Below, one piece after another: positions 22,098 to 32,395 of a stretch of 64,000 nt of DNA. The stretch is from contig NZ_JAURVN010000014.1 of the NCBI RefSeq assembly GCF_030655415.1, forward strand, positions 682,001-746,000, in the 5' to 3' direction. Positions within the stretch are counted from its first letter, which is position 1, and every line of letters starts with the position of its first letter. Position numbers and translations under genes: made by a program. The notes under the pieces were generated by a model. The model made no database searches. It was not told the origin of the DNA and saw nothing but the letters and a program-made list of their open reading frames with translations. Origin of the DNA: Herminiimonas sp. (GTDB taxonomy: Bacteria; Pseudomonadota; Gammaproteobacteria; Burkholderiales; Burkholderiaceae).

Positions 22098-24512
22098 TTA
22101 GCGGCCATACCAATATCGAGCATGATCCGTCCGGTACTCGCTTACCTCTATAGTAGAACCAAAACGTAAAGAAATTGCACCAGCGTCGTCGTTACGCAAG
22201 CGCGTAATACCCAGTTCGCCATAGCGTTCGAAAATCTCGGGCTTAGGATGTCGATAACGATTGCGATAGCCGACCTGGAACAAGGCGATCTGCGGCTGCA
22301 CCGCCTGCAGAAACGGCAAGGTGGATGACGTACCACTGCCATGATGCGGCGCGAGTAAAACATTCGCCGCCAGTTTGGCCGCATCACCCTCGACCAACTC
22401 GGCTTCCTGCACCGCTTCTATATCGCCGGGCAACAAAATGGAAAGTCCATTCAACGTTATCTTCAAGGTGCAACTGCGCGCGTTTGGCTTCCATTTATCG
22501 CTGGCATAACTGGCGGCAGTTGGATGCAGCAACTCAAAATCCGCGCCATCCCAATGCCAGGCTTGCCCCGCGACACACGGTTCATGCATAGGTGCGGCGA
22601 GAACTATCCGATGATCCTGTGGCAAAGACGACGACACTCGCGCAACTTTGATTTCATTCAAGACGGAAAGCGCACCGCCCGCATGATCCATGTCGCTATG
22701 CGAAATCATCATGCCATCGAGTTTGTTGATGCCACGTGCATGCAGGTAAGGCAGGATCACACGATTGCCGCCATCCGATTCCGGCGAATAAAATGGGCCT
22801 GTGTCATATAGAAACCTATGCTGTTCGGTTTCAATCAGCAGCGCCATGCCCTGGCCGACATCAAATGCTGTGACCCACATTTCTCCAGCGCGCGGATGGG
22901 TAGGCGCATTCAACACCAGCGGCAGCCATGCAAATACGCCGAGATAACGCGCCGGCCAGCCACGCGGTGCCAACATCCACAATGTGCCTATCAATGCGAG
23001 GACAAACATCCACCAGGTTGGCACGGGCGCGGCCCACACAGCGAATGAAAATCCGCTCAACCAATTCAGCAACTGCGCCAATTCCGCTACTAAAAATTGC
23101 GCAGACAATAAGCACCAGCCAGATAAAGGTGCTGGCAATACACTACCGACCAGCGCCAGCGGCGTTACCAGAAAACTGACCAGCGGGATCGCGATCGCAT
23201 TCGCGACAGGACTCACTAAAGAAGTTTGCGCAAACAATAAAACTGTCAGCGGCACCAAACCTACGGTCACTGCATATTGCGTCAAGGTCGCAGTCTTTAA
23301 AACTGTGCGCCAGTTTGATTGCGCTTCAGGCTTATTTTCTGTCGCACGTCCGACGCTGACATACAGAATCACGGCTACCGCAGCAAACGACAGCCAGAAC
23401 CCCGGACCCAACACCGCCCACGGATCCAGCAAAACGACCAGCCCCAAAGCCAGACACAACACGTGCGAAATACTGGTAATGCGTCCGCACCACAAAGCCG
23501 TCGCAACCACGCTCAACATGATCAAAGTGCGCTGCGCCGGCAAACCTGAGCCCGCCAACAAGACATAAATCAATGCTGCGAACGCGCCACCCAATGCGGC
23601 TGCTTTCTGCGCGGGTAGGATTAATGGCAAACGAACGGAAGTAAAAAACGAGCGACGCCATAGAGCAAAAATCAAACCTGCAAACAAGGCCGCAACCATG
23701 GTTATATGCAATCCAGAGATGCTGACCAAATGCGATATTCCCGTTCGATTAAACACTGTCCAATCAGATTGACTGATCGCACGCTGGTCTCCGACAACCA
23801 AAGCCACAATCACACCGGAATACGATTTTCCCTGCAATGCATTTTGCACACGCTCGCGTAACCAACTGCGGCAGCGCTCAATAACATTATTAAAGCTGAA
23901 AACAAAACTATCCAGCCGCGCGTTCTTTAATTCAGTCGACGGCTCCGGGCGGATATGCCCTGTCGCACGGATATTTTGCTCCAGCAGCCACACTTCGTAA
24001 TCAAAGCCCGACGGATTCGCGTTGCCGTGAGGCTTGCGTAAACGCACAGTAAATTGCCAGCGTTCGCCAGGCTGCACTTCAGGGATTTTTTGTATTTCTT
24101 CTGAGCCGAAAGAGGAATACCACGACAAGGCTAACTTGCCTGGAATAGCGGGCATCGCACCTTCAAGCGGCAATACTTTTTCAACCAAAAAATTGAAGCG
24201 CACGCCCCGTTCGAAATAGCTGGGCATGCTGTCTATCGTGCCAACTATCGTGACGTCTTGTCCTTCCAACTCTTTCGGCAATTCTTGCGATAAATAATAT
24301 TGTGCGAATAGCGCTGCCCAGACGAAACCTAGCAACGCGCCCATTGCTAAACGCAAAACAATTTTGAATTGATATAGAACGTCGCGACGACTCAATGCAG
24401 CGAGCGCGCAGGCAAGGACAAACAGGGAAATGAGAATGAGATAGTTAGGCAAGTTTGCCTGCATCTGCAGGCAGGCAGCACCGACGACAAAGCCGACGAT
24501 CGCGCTGCGCAT
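22098..24512 (-). CDS. comEC: DNA internalization protein ComEC/Rec2
   Basis: The inner-membrane channel for uptake of single-stranded DNA in natural transformation. 804 residues with the three expected parts: an N-terminal DUF4131 region with membrane helices, the central Competence domain with many helices (HLVSISGLHITMVAALFAGL, SGLPAQRTLIM), and a C-terminal MBL domain with SHSDMDHAGG and LAPHHGSGTSS. It is intact. It is followed 7 bases downstream of the TatD gene, so both likely share a transcript. Presence alone does not show that the strain is competent. Confidence 0.94.
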   Translation of the reverse strand: MRSAIVGFVVGAACLQMQANLPNYLILISLFVLACALAALSRRDVLYQFKIVLRLAMGALLGFVWAALFAQYYLSQELPKELEGQDVTIVGTIDSMPSYFERGVRFNFLVEKVLPLEGAMPAIPGKLALSWYSSFGSEEIQKIPEVQPGERWQFTVRLRKPHGNANPSGFDYEVWLLEQNIRATGHIRPEPSTELKNARLDSFVFSFNNVIERCRSWLRERVQNALQGKSYSGVIVALVVGDQRAISQSDWTVFNRTGISHLVSISGLHITMVAALFAGLIFALWRRSFFTSVRLPLILPAQKAAALGGAFAALIYVLLAGSGLPAQRTLIMLSVVATALWCGRITSISHVLCLALGLVVLLDPWAVLGPGFWLSFAAVAVILYVSVGRATENKPEAQSNWRTVLKTATLTQYAVTVGLVPLTVLLFAQTSLVSPVANAIAIPLVSFLVTPLALVGSVLPAPLSGWCLLSAQFLVAELAQLLNWLSGFSFAVWAAPVPTWWMFVLALIGTLWMLAPRGWPARYLGVFAWLPLVLNAPTHPRAGEMWVTAFDVGQGMALLIETEQHRFLYDTGPFYSPESDGGNRVILPYLHARGINKLDGMMISHSDMDHAGGALSVLNEIKVARVSSSLPQDHRIVLAAPMHEPCVAGQAWHWDGADFELLHPTAASYASDKWKPNARSCTLKITLNGLSILLPGDIEAVQEAELVEGDAAKLAANVLLAPHHGSGTSSTLPFLQAVQPQIALFQVGYRNRYRHPKPEIFERYGELGITRLRNDDAGAISLRFGSTIEVSEYRTDHARYWYGR

Positions 24513-24519
24513 TCGGCAG

Positions 24520-25317
24520 CTAGATCACGGCGCCGAGTCGCGGCATCACGGCAAGCGCGTTCGCAGACGTTATTTGTGCAATCGCTTGTAGCGGCATGTC
24601 GCGCAATTCGGCCAGCACTTGACCTATGCGCGGCAATTGCTCAGGACTATTGCGTTGCGGATGTACCCACGCAGGAGAAATATCGGGCGCATCGGTTTCC
24701 AGCACGATGGACTCGATCGGCAGCGTGGCTGCGAGGCGCCTTAATTGCAATGCGCGGGTAAATGTCATTGCGCCGCCGAAGCCCAGCTTGAAGCCCAGAT
24801 CGATAAAGATTTCAGCCTGTTGAAAGCTGCCGTTAAATGCATGCGCGATACCGCCGATGACTTTGATGCGACGCAAATATTTCAGAATGCTGTCTTGTGA
24901 TTTGCGTACATGGAGTAAAACCGGCAGACCAAAATCGCGCGCGATTTTCAGTTGTTCAGTATAGAAAAATTCCTGCTTTTCGCGCATCTCCGGTGTCGTC
25001 AGCATCGGAATAAAAAAATCCAAACCGATTTCACCTATCGCGACAAAACGCGCATCGTTCATCGCAGCTTCAACAGCGACACGCATCGCGCCAAGATCTT
25101 CTTCTTTTGCCTGCGGAACAAAAATAGGATGTATGCCTAGCGCGTACGTGCAATTGGAATTTCTGTGTGCCAGCGATGACACCGTGGCGAAATTATTGCG
25201 TTCGACTGCAGGGATCACGATCATCGATACGTTTTGCTGCTGCGCACGTGCAGCTACCGCATCTTCTTCAGACGCAAACTCCACGGCATCCAGATGGCAA
25301 TGGGTATCTATCCACAT
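24520..25317 (-). CDS. TatD family metal-dependent DNase/hydrolase
   Basis: 265 residues of the TatD TIM barrel: DTHCHLD at the start, GIHPIF, GEIGLDFF, LLHVRKS and the late LETDAPD. These carry the metal-binding His, Glu and Asp residues. Family members are 3'-5' exonucleases or D-aminoacyl-tRNA deacylase-like hydrolases. ATG 25317 (MWIDTHCHLD) is chosen over an upstream in-frame codon. comEC follows directly downstream (7-base gap), and lolD lies 89 bases upstream on the same strand. Confidence 0.92.
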   Translation of the reverse strand: MWIDTHCHLDAVEFASEEDAVAARAQQQNVSMIVIPAVERNNFATVSSLAHRNSNCTYALGIHPIFVPQAKEEDLGAMRVAVEAAMNDARFVAIGEIGLDFFIPMLTTPEMREKQEFFYTEQLKIARDFGLPVLLHVRKSQDSILKYLRRIKVIGGIAHAFNGSFQQAEIFIDLGFKLGFGGAMTFTRALQLRRLAATLPIESIVLETDAPDISPAWVHPQRNSPEQLPRIGQVLAELRDMPLQAIAQITSANALAVMPRLGAVI

Positions 25318-25406
25318 ATTAGTAGCTAGTAGCGCTTTGTAGAGCAATGAAACCGACTGCACGCATTCATCATATTGAATCCTGCTCCACGAGCGTAGTT
25401 TGTCAA

Positions 25407-26108
25407 TCAGGCGCGATGCAACTCATCACTGTACGGTTGCAAACCATCTTCCGACAAACGTAGAATGCGATCGCAATGCGTCGCGAGTTCAACGTCATGC
25501 GTAACGATGACGAATGCAGTACCCAAGGTGTGCGACAGCTCCAGCATCAAGTCGAAAGTTTTTTGCGCAGTCACTCTATCCAAGTTGCCAGTCGGCTCAT
25601 CCGCCAGCACGCAAGCAGGTTGCGTCACCAATGCACGCGCCAGAGCAACACGTTGACGTTCGCCGCCTGACAATTCGCCAGGCACGTGCGTCACGCGATG
25701 TTCAAGACCAACGCGCGCTAGAATTGCACGCGCTGCGTCATGCGCTTCTGCACGTGGTACGCGTCGTATCATCAGCGGCATCGCGACATTATCGAGTGCC
25801 GAGAATTCAGGTAGCAGATGATGGAATTGATACACGAAACCCAGCGAGCGATTACGCAAATTGCCGCGTGTCTTTTCGTCCAGGCTCGCAAAATCCTGAT
25901 TCAGCAAAGTCACGGAACCAGTGCTAGGTGTATCCAGCCCGCCCAGCAAATGCAGCAAGGTTGATTTTCCCGAACCCGACGCGCCAACGATCGCTACGCG
26001 TTCGCCTTTGACGATATCGAGATTGACGCCCTTTAATACATCGACCGCGTATTTCCCTTGCGTAAATGTCTTCGCAAGATCGCGGCAAGCCAATACATGT
26101 TCACTCAT
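25407..26108 (-). CDS. lolD: Lipoprotein-releasing ABC transporter ATPase LolD
   Basis: ATPase of the LolCDE machine that extracts outer-membrane lipoproteins from the inner membrane and hands them to LolA. 233 residues: Walker [11 protein letters not shown]-loop [12 protein letters not shown], signature [15 protein letters not shown], Walker [12 protein letters not shown], and switch His in VTHD. It overlaps lolC by 8 bases, showing translational coupling. Confidence 0.96.
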   Translation of the reverse strand: MSEHVLACRDLAKTFTQGKYAVDVLKGVNLDIVKGERVAIVGASGSGKSTLLHLLGGLDTPSTGSVTLLNQDFASLDEKTRGNLRNRSLGFVYQFHHLLPEFSALDNVAMPLMIRRVPRAEAHDAARAILARVGLEHRVTHVPGELSGGERQRVALARALVTQPACVLADEPTGNLDRVTAQKTFDLMLELSHTLGTAFVIVTHDVELATHCDRILRLSEDGLQPYSDELHRA

Positions 26109-27366
26109 AACGCAATGCCTCCGCAGGTTTTACGCGCGCTGCCCACCAGCTTGGATAAATCGTCGCTAGGAACGCCAATACAACTGCCACGCCACCGATA
26201 GTCCACACATCCGGCCAACGCAAGTCAGACGGCAATGAACTAATCAGGTAAATATCTTTAGGCAGGAACTGCACGTGCAAGAGTCGTTCGATAAACGGCA
26301 CGATGACGTCGATATTCGATGCGATCAATACCCCGCCACCAACACCGATTGCCGTCCCCGCCAAGCCAACCAGAGCACCCTGAATCATGAAGATTTTCAT
26401 GATCGATCCTGGTGATGCGCCCAGCGTACGCAGGATCGCGATATCCGCTTGTTTATCCGTTACCGTCATCACCAGCGTCGACACCAGATTGAACGCAGCG
26501 ACTGCAATGATCAAGGTTAGGATGATAAACATCATGCGTTTTTCAGTCTGTACAGCAGCGAACCAGTTGCGATTTTGACGTGACCAATCACGGATCAATA
26601 CATCGCCGCTCAAAGTGTGCGACAAATCCAATGCGACTTGCGGGGCTCGCTGCATGTCTTCAATTTTCAAACGCAAACCAGATGGTGCATTCAGCTTGAA
26701 CATTTTCATCGCGTCGTCGATATGGATAAACGCCAGCGTAGAGTCGTATTCAAAATGCCCTGAATCAAAGATGCCGACCACCGTAAATTGCTTCAGGCGC
26801 GGAATCACACCAGCCGGCGTCACCTGGCCTTGCGGCGCAATCATCGTGACCTTGTCGCCGAGTTGCGCATTCATGCTGCGCGCCAGCTCGTTGCCTAAAA
26901 CGATATTGAATTCGCCACCACGCAAATCATTCAAGCTGCCCCATTTGACTTGCGACGCCACATCCGAAACCTTGGGTTCCTGATCAGGCAACACGCCGCG
27001 CACCGCAACGCCACGCAACGTTTCATCGCGCGTCATCATCGCTTGCGCATCGACGTACGGCGCTGCGCCGCGTACTTCTTTATTGGTAAACGCCTCGCGT
27101 GCCGTATTTTGCCAATCCGGCAAAGCACCTTGCGGCTCGAAGATTTCAATATGCGACAGCACCGACAACATGCGATCGCGTACTTCCTTTTGGAAACCGT
27201 TCATCACCGACAAAACGACGATCAATGCCGCCACGCCCAGCGCAATGCCGGCCATGGAAATCAATGAAATGAATGAAATAAAACTGTTGCGGCCACTACG
27301 TCGACCAGCACGCGTATAGCGTATGCCGACCAGCCACTCGAAAGATAGATTTTTTATGATGCTCAA
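26101..27366 (-). CDS. lolC: Lipoprotein-releasing ABC transporter permease LolC/LolE
   Basis: Membrane subunit of the lipoprotein-releasing transporter. 421 residues with the MacB/FtsX-like layout: one N-terminal helix ([28 protein letters not shown] begins it), a large periplasmic domain, and three C-terminal helices. The start is assigned to TTG 27366 because AGGAG lies six bases upstream and the sequence [20 protein letters not shown] matches the family; a more upstream codon adds unrelated residues. Only one permease gene is present beside lolD, so the complex may use two copies of it or a LolE encoded elsewhere. Confidence 0.93.
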   Translation of the reverse strand: MSIIKNLSFEWLVGIRYTRAGRRSGRNSFISFISLISMAGIALGVAALIVVLSVMNGFQKEVRDRMLSVLSHIEIFEPQGALPDWQNTAREAFTNKEVRGAAPYVDAQAMMTRDETLRGVAVRGVLPDQEPKVSDVASQVKWGSLNDLRGGEFNIVLGNELARSMNAQLGDKVTMIAPQGQVTPAGVIPRLKQFTVVGIFDSGHFEYDSTLAFIHIDDAMKMFKLNAPSGLRLKIEDMQRAPQVALDLSHTLSGDVLIRDWSRQNRNWFAAVQTEKRMMFIILTLIIAVAAFNLVSTLVMTVTDKQADIAILRTLGASPGSIMKIFMIQGALVGLAGTAIGVGGGVLIASNIDVIVPFIERLLHVQFLPKDIYLISSLPSDLRWPDVWTIGGVAVVLAFLATIYPSWWAARVKPAEALRYE

Positions 27367-27519
27367 AGAAGGCTCCTGAATGCAGCACGCAGTTTGCCAT
27401 ACATTTCCCACTGCCAGCAAAGCAGCGTAAGGAAAATAAGCGATTGCGAATCCTGCGCGTGATCCATGGACTCGCCAGCATCATTTCCGTTCCCGGCAAA
27501 GGATCAACCTTATGATCAT

Positions 27520-27542
27520 GCCACCTGCGGGTGGCTTTTTTA
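27520..27542 (+). terminator. Orphan intrinsic terminator upstream of the RpfE-like gene
   Basis: The stem GCCACC / GGTGGC with loop TGCG is followed by T6 on the plus strand only. No plus-strand gene ends here: lolC reads away on the minus strand, and the next plus gene starts at 27601. It could end a small RNA or act as an attenuator. Confidence 0.75.
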
Positions 27543-27600
27543 TTGCTACATCCAGACAAGCGGCATGGCGACAAGCGCATCATTGCCCTACAATCGCGGC

Positions 27601-28650
27601 ATGACTCAACTTGATCTATTACTTCCATTTGCGATGCCGCCAGCAGAAATGGCGCGCGACCTCTTGCGCGAGCTGAATATGCCGTCACTGGCTTTGCTAA
27701 TGGCGCGCGCCAGCCGTACTGCGCATCAGGCTTCCGATGGCTTTTCGCGCGCATTGCCGCATGAATACTGGCTGGCAAGCCAATTTGGCTTACCAGCTAA
27801 CGATAGCGATACCAGCCCGGCGGTAGCAGCCAGCGGTATGCGAACCTTTAATTTGCCGCTTGAAGGCGGCAACTGGTTCGTCTTGCAACCGGCGCATCTG
27901 CACATCACACGCGACCACCTTGTCCTGACCGATCACCGCCAGTTGCAGCTAACGGAATCTGACGCCCGTGCCTTGTTCGCGATCGTGCTGCCCCTGTTTG
28001 AAGAAGTCGGCAAAACGCTGTTCTACGGCGATGCGCAAACCTGGTTCATGCGCGCCGACGACTGGAATACATTGCAAACCTCAACACCCGACGCTGCCTG
28101 CGGACACAACATCGATATCTGGATGCCAAAGGGAGCGCATGAGCGCGACTGGCGCCGGCTGCAAAATGAAATTCAGATGCATTGGCATGGGAATGCGATC
28201 AACGACCAACGCGAAGCCCGCGGATTGAAAGCGATTAACTCGGTTTGGCTGTGGGGCGGGACGCCAGTAGCGTTGGAGCCAGCACAAACAAAATTTGAAG
28301 AAATATTCACTTTTTCTCCCATCAAGGAATCCTTTGCTGCCTTGGTCGGCAAGCAGATTCCTGTCACTTCAATTGCGGAGATCATCAACTCACAAACGCA
28401 GCGCGGCTTACTCATTCAGGATGAGCTGACTGAAGCCGGCCTGGCTGGTGATTGGTCGGAATGGTTGATGCGTTTTCAGGCGATGGAAGCCTTATTGTTC
28501 GCGCCCTTGCTGGACGCGATAAGAAATGGCCAGCTTCAAAAATTGCATATCACGATCAGCCATAACACCGCGTATTCCACTTTTGCAGTCGGCGCCTCAT
28601 CGCTGCGTAAATTCTGGGCCAAACCTTCACTTGCACGCCTCGCCTCATGA
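27601..28650 (+). CDS. Conserved protein, RpfE/COG4255 type, coupled to recJ
   Basis: 349 residues, cytoplasmic, with no signal peptide or membrane segment. It resembles the betaproteobacterial family annotated as regulatory protein RpfE type or COG4255, sometimes described as phosphoglycerate mutase-like. Typical features are MTQLDLLLPFAMPP at the start and the central SVWLWGGTP. No catalytic set is clear to me. ATG 27601 fits the family; an in-frame codon at 27466 would read through the terminator at 27520-27542 and is rejected. TACAAT ends six bases before the ATG and there is no Shine-Dalgarno, so the message may be leaderless. Its stop overlaps recJ by four bases. Confidence 0.8.
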   Translation: MTQLDLLLPFAMPPAEMARDLLRELNMPSLALLMARASRTAHQASDGFSRALPHEYWLASQFGLPANDSDTSPAVAASGMRTFNLPLEGGNWFVLQPAHLHITRDHLVLTDHRQLQLTESDARALFAIVLPLFEEVGKTLFYGDAQTWFMRADDWNTLQTSTPDAACGHNIDIWMPKGAHERDWRRLQNEIQMHWHGNAINDQREARGLKAINSVWLWGGTPVALEPAQTKFEEIFTFSPIKESFAALVGKQIPVTSIAEIINSQTQRGLLIQDELTEAGLAGDWSEWLMRFQAMEALLFAPLLDAIRNGQLQKLHITISHNTAYSTFAVGASSLRKFWAKPSLARLAS

Positions 28651-30344
28651 CCCGCATCGCTACCCGTCCGTATCCGTTTCGCGATGCCGAACGCATGCAT
28701 CAGAGCGGCGTGCATCCGGTGATGGCGCGCTTGTACGCCGCGCGCGGCTTGCTGGATTTGAAGGAACTGACCAGCGATCTGACTGCACTGCTGCCACCGC
28801 CGGGTTTGCTGCATATAGAAGTGGCCTCAGTTTTTCTGGCCGACGCGATTGCCGCTAAAAAGAAACTGGTGATCGTCGCCGATTACGATTGTGATGGCGC
28901 GACTGCCTGCGCGGTTGCATTACGCGGCCTGCGATCCATGGGTGCGATTGTCGACTTCATCGTGCCGAATCGTTTTGAATATGGGTACGGCCTGACGCCG
29001 GAAATCGTCGCCCTCGCTGTCCGTGAAAAATCGCCGGACATTATTGTGACCGTCGACAACGGCATCGCCAGCATAGACGGCGTGGCAGAAGCCAATCGTC
29101 GCGGCATCGATGTCGTCGTCACCGATCATCATTTGCCTGCCGATAAACTGCCGGCAGCGCGCGTCATCGTCAATCCGAACCAACCCGATTGCGGCTTCCC
29201 TAGCAAAAACCTGGCTGGCGTTGGCGTAATGTTTTACGTCTTGCTCGCGCTCCGTGCAGAAATGCGCAAGCGCGGTATCTTCGATGCGCAAACCCAACCC
29301 AAGCTGGATACCTTGCTTGATCTGGTCGCACTCGGCACCGTAGCCGACGTCGTCAAACTCGATGCCAACAATCGCATACTGGTCGCACAAGGTTTGAAGC
29401 GCATGCGCGCCGGTCGTATGCATGCCGGCATCGCCGCACTGTTCCGCGCCGCAGGACGTGAAGCGCGACGCGCATCACCGTTTGATCTAGGCTTTGCTTT
29501 GGGGCCACGCTTGAATGCAGCCGGACGCCTGTCGGATATGTCGTTAGGTATCGAATGCCTGACAACTGATGACGAAGGCCGCGCGTGGGCGATTGCCCAA
29601 CAACTCGATGAAATCAATCGTGAGCGTCGCACCATCGAAGCCGATATGCAAGAAACCGCATTGCTCTTGCTCGATAAATTCGACCCGCAAAACAATACAA
29701 CCATCAGCGTATTTGACGCCAGCTGGCACCAAGGCGTAATCGGGATCGTTGCATCGCGTTTAAAGGATAAATTCTATCGTCCGACCATCACCTTTGCCGA
29801 TGCTGGCGATGGCTGGATCAAAGGTTCAGGTCGCTCGATTGCCGGTTTCCATTTGCGCGATGCGCTGGATCTGGTGTCCAAACATGCGCCGACTTTGATC
29901 GATAAATTCGGTGGTCACGCGATGGCCGCTGGTCTGACGATACGCGCTGATGCGCTCGACGCATTCACGCAAGCTTTTGAAGCAGTAGGCAAGAACTGGC
30001 TGAATCAAAATCAACTAGAGCGCGTGATCGAAACCGATGGCCCGCTAGAATCAGCTTACTTCACGACGCAATTCATCGAACTGATGGAAGCGCAGGTGTG
30101 GGGTCAGGGTTTTGCACCACCGCTATTCTGCGATGAATTCCGCGTCATCAATCAACGCATTCTGAAAGAACGTCACCTGAAATTGACATTGGAAAAAGAT
30201 GGTGTGAGCTACGATGCCATCTGGTTTGGCCACATTGATTCTCTACCTGGTCGCGCCAAAGTTGCCTATCGTTTGGATGCCAATGAGTTCAATGGCAGAA
30301 CGCGCGTGCAATTGCTGGTAGAACACGCGGAAGCTGCCGAATAA
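28647..30344 (+). CDS. recJ: Single-stranded-DNA-specific exonuclease RecJ
   Basis: 5'-3' exonuclease acting in recombination and mismatch repair. 565 residues: DHH-family motifs VIVADYDCDGATA, TVDNGIAS, VTDHHLPADKLP, and VALGTVADVV, then the DHHA1 domain with GGHAMAAGL and the C-terminal OB fold. All metal-binding motifs are present. The 4-base overlap (ATGA) with the upstream gene shows coupling, an order conserved in Burkholderiales. Confidence 0.97.
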   Translation: MTRIATRPYPFRDAERMHQSGVHPVMARLYAARGLLDLKELTSDLTALLPPPGLLHIEVASVFLADAIAAKKKLVIVADYDCDGATACAVALRGLRSMGAIVDFIVPNRFEYGYGLTPEIVALAVREKSPDIIVTVDNGIASIDGVAEANRRGIDVVVTDHHLPADKLPAARVIVNPNQPDCGFPSKNLAGVGVMFYVLLALRAEMRKRGIFDAQTQPKLDTLLDLVALGTVADVVKLDANNRILVAQGLKRMRAGRMHAGIAALFRAAGREARRASPFDLGFALGPRLNAAGRLSDMSLGIECLTTDDEGRAWAIAQQLDEINRERRTIEADMQETALLLLDKFDPQNNTTISVFDASWHQGVIGIVASRLKDKFYRPTITFADAGDGWIKGSGRSIAGFHLRDALDLVSKHAPTLIDKFGGHAMAAGLTIRADALDAFTQAFEAVGKNWLNQNQLERVIETDGPLESAYFTTQFIELMEAQVWGQGFAPPLFCDEFRVINQRILKERHLKLTLEKDGVSYDAIWFGHIDSLPGRAKVAYRLDANEFNGRTRVQLLVEHAEAAE

Positions 30345-30365
30345 GAAAGCTCTGAAATACCAGCG

Positions 30366-31091
30366 TTAGCGCACCGGCAGGAACTGCAGGAACGAGCCGC
30401 CAACCAGGCTCTGGACATAGGTAATACCCGCACGCCGATATTTTTCAGTGACGAATTCCGCCAGCAAATCGAGCCGCCCGACGATCTTGCCAAATTCACG
30501 CTCGAAGCTCAGATTGCGCCCGTTCTCGCTAATATCATCAGACAGCAGCAGCACCCGACCTGTCGCATCGCGCCGACTTCCCATGAGCCAAATGGCGACT
30601 TCAATATTGCGCGCGGCGTTATACAGATGCTGGGCATCCAGACTATCGACCAGAAAGAATTCCGTCTTGCCATTGTGCGCAACGATGATCATGTCGCTGG
30701 AGGCGTAGATAAACGCCGCCACTCGATCGCCATTGAAGTCCGGCGTCAGCGCCAGCGATAAAGCTTTGATATCGCGTTGCCCCTGCAAACCCGCCCATGC
30801 TTGCCGCAGTTCGATTGCATCACGCACTCGCTTGATGGCGTCTTCGCGACTGGCCGCGGTTTTTTTCCATTCTGCCGGGTTACGTCGGTACAGCTTGTCC
30901 ATCAATAGGTAAAGGCTGTCCAGATTGTCGCGCATGCCTATCGTGGCAATCCGATTAGTATCCGATTGCGCCATTTCCTTGCCGCTGGTCGACATCCCTT
31001 TGACTTCTCCGCGCGGCGCTGGCGTGGCCGTACATCCTGCCAATACAGCGCACATGCAAAGTAATCCGCAGGACAGTCGCGATCGCGCCAT
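30366..31091 (-). CDS. Lipoprotein of unknown function
   Basis: 241 residues with a lipoprotein signal peptide, lipobox LAGC (Cys20). The mature part is mixed alpha/beta: conserved-looking stretches are MRDNLDSLYLLMDKLYRRNP, FIYASSDMIIVAHNGKTEFFLVDSLDAQHLYNAARNIE (read from two neighbouring parts) and a C-terminal YVQSLVGGSFLQF. I do not recognise a named family or an active site. It lies convergent to recJ with 21 bases between the stops and divergent from prfB. No terminator is seen between it and recJ. Confidence 0.78.
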   Translation of the reverse strand: MARSRLSCGLLCMCAVLAGCTATPAPRGEVKGMSTSGKEMAQSDTNRIATIGMRDNLDSLYLLMDKLYRRNPAEWKKTAASREDAIKRVRDAIELRQAWAGLQGQRDIKALSLALTPDFNGDRVAAFIYASSDMIIVAHNGKTEFFLVDSLDAQHLYNAARNIEVAIWLMGSRRDATGRVLLLSDDISENGRNLSFEREFGKIVGRLDLLAEFVTEKYRRAGITYVQSLVGGSFLQFLPVR

Positions 31092-31173
31092 ATTTGTTTC
31101 CCTTGAAAAATCCAGTTAAAGAAGACTGAAAACTGCCAAAAAGTGCATAGTCCGGCAAGCCGCTCGAAACGCC

Positions 31174-31202
31174 TTAAAAGCGCGGTGCAGCTCGCGTATA
31201 AT
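31174..31202 (+). promoter_or_regulatory. Promoter of prfB
   Basis: TTAAAA at 31174-31179 and TATAAT at 31197-31202 with a 17-base spacer. The start of transcription would be near 31209, about 22 bases before the prfB ATG. Confidence 0.7.
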
Positions 31203-31230
31203 GTCCGGTTTTACCGCAAAAGAAAATACT

Positions 31231-32335
31231 ATGGAAGCCGAACGCCTCAATTCCCTCGAATCCCTGCTCGCCGATCTCACGACTCGCGCGACCGAACTTC
31301 GGAGGTATCTTTGACTTCGATATCAAGTCAGAGAAGCTAGACCAAGTCAACGGCGAACTGGAAGACCCGAAAGTCTGGGACGAGCCTAAACGCGCCCAGG
31401 AACTGGGTAAAGAAAAAAAATCGCTGGAAAACATCGTCCATACCTTGATCAAGATCGATGCCGAGTTGAATGACTCGCGCGACCTGTTCGAGATGGCACG
31501 TGAAGAAAAAGACGAAGACACCATCGAAGCGATCGAAGCGGATGCACAAGAGTTGCTGAAGCTGGTCGAAGGCATGGAATTCCGTCGCATGTTCAACCAT
31601 CCTATGGATGCGAACAACTGCTTCATCGATATTCAAGCTGGCGCAGGCGGTACTGAAGCGCAGGATTGGGCATCGATGTTGTTGCGCCAGTATTTGCGCT
31701 ATTGCGAACGCAAAGGCTTCAAGGTTGAAATCATGGAGCAATCCGATGGCGAGGTTGCCGGTATCAAAACCGCGACTCTCAAAGTCGAAGGCGACTACGC
31801 CTATGGCTTCTTGCGTACTGAAACCGGCGTCCATCGTCTGGTGCGCAAATCGCCATTCGATTCTGCCAATGGTCGTCACACCTCGTTCTCGAGTCTGTTC
31901 GTGTATCCGGAAGTCGATGATTCGATCGAGATCGATATCAATCCGGCCGACGTCCGCATTGATACCTATCGCGCGTCCGGCGCTGGTGGTCAGCACATTA
32001 ACAAAACCGATTCCGCGGTACGTCTGACGCACGGCCCATCCGGTATCGTTGTGCAATGCCAGAACGACCGTTCGCAGCATCGCAACAAGGCTGAAGCGTG
32101 GGACATGTTGAAGGCCAAATTGTTCGAGCTGGAATTGCGTAATCGCATGAGCGAACAGCAAAAGCTGGAAGACTCCAAAACCGATGTCGGCTGGGGTCAT
32201 CAGATCCGTTCCTACGTGCTGGATCAATCGCGCATCAAGGATTTGCGCACCAGCTTCGAGACCGGCAATACCAAGGCTGTGCTTGATGGCGACCTTGACG
32301 ATTTCATTGCTGCATCGCTGAAGCAAGGCGTGTAA
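31231..32335 (+). CDS. prfB: Peptide chain release factor 2 (with programmed +1 frameshift)
   Basis: RF2 reads UAA and UGA stop codons and releases the chain. The gene is split: frame one runs from ATG 31231 through 27 codons to CTT (31309-31311), then TGA at 31312-31314. A +1 shift at CTT-T resumes at GAC 31313 and runs to the stop at 32335. This gives 367 residues. The sequence GGAGG stands three bases before CTT, the internal Shine-Dalgarno that drives the shift. RF2 marks are SPF ([10 protein letters not shown]), which reads the stop codon, and the GGQ motif ([13 protein letters not shown]). lysS follows after 60 bases, the standard order. Confidence 0.97.
31299..31314 (+). promoter_or_regulatory. 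Programmed +1 ribosomal frameshift site of prfB
   Basis: The cassette is an internal SD (GGAGG), three bases, slippery CTT, in-frame TGA, then C. When RF2 is scarce the UGA is read slowly and the ribosome shifts +1, so RF2 controls its own level. Confidence 0.95.
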
Positions 32336-32395
32336 AAATTTCGTGCGCCTTGCTGTACATTTTTAATCGATATAACTAATAGATTGTTGGCATCC

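Noticed and set aside
31337..32326. Long minus-strand open frame of 329 codons opposite prfB
   Set aside because: It lies wholly antisense to a clear RF2 gene, has a composition typical of a shadow frame (runs of His, Phe, Gln) and no ribosome site or family match.
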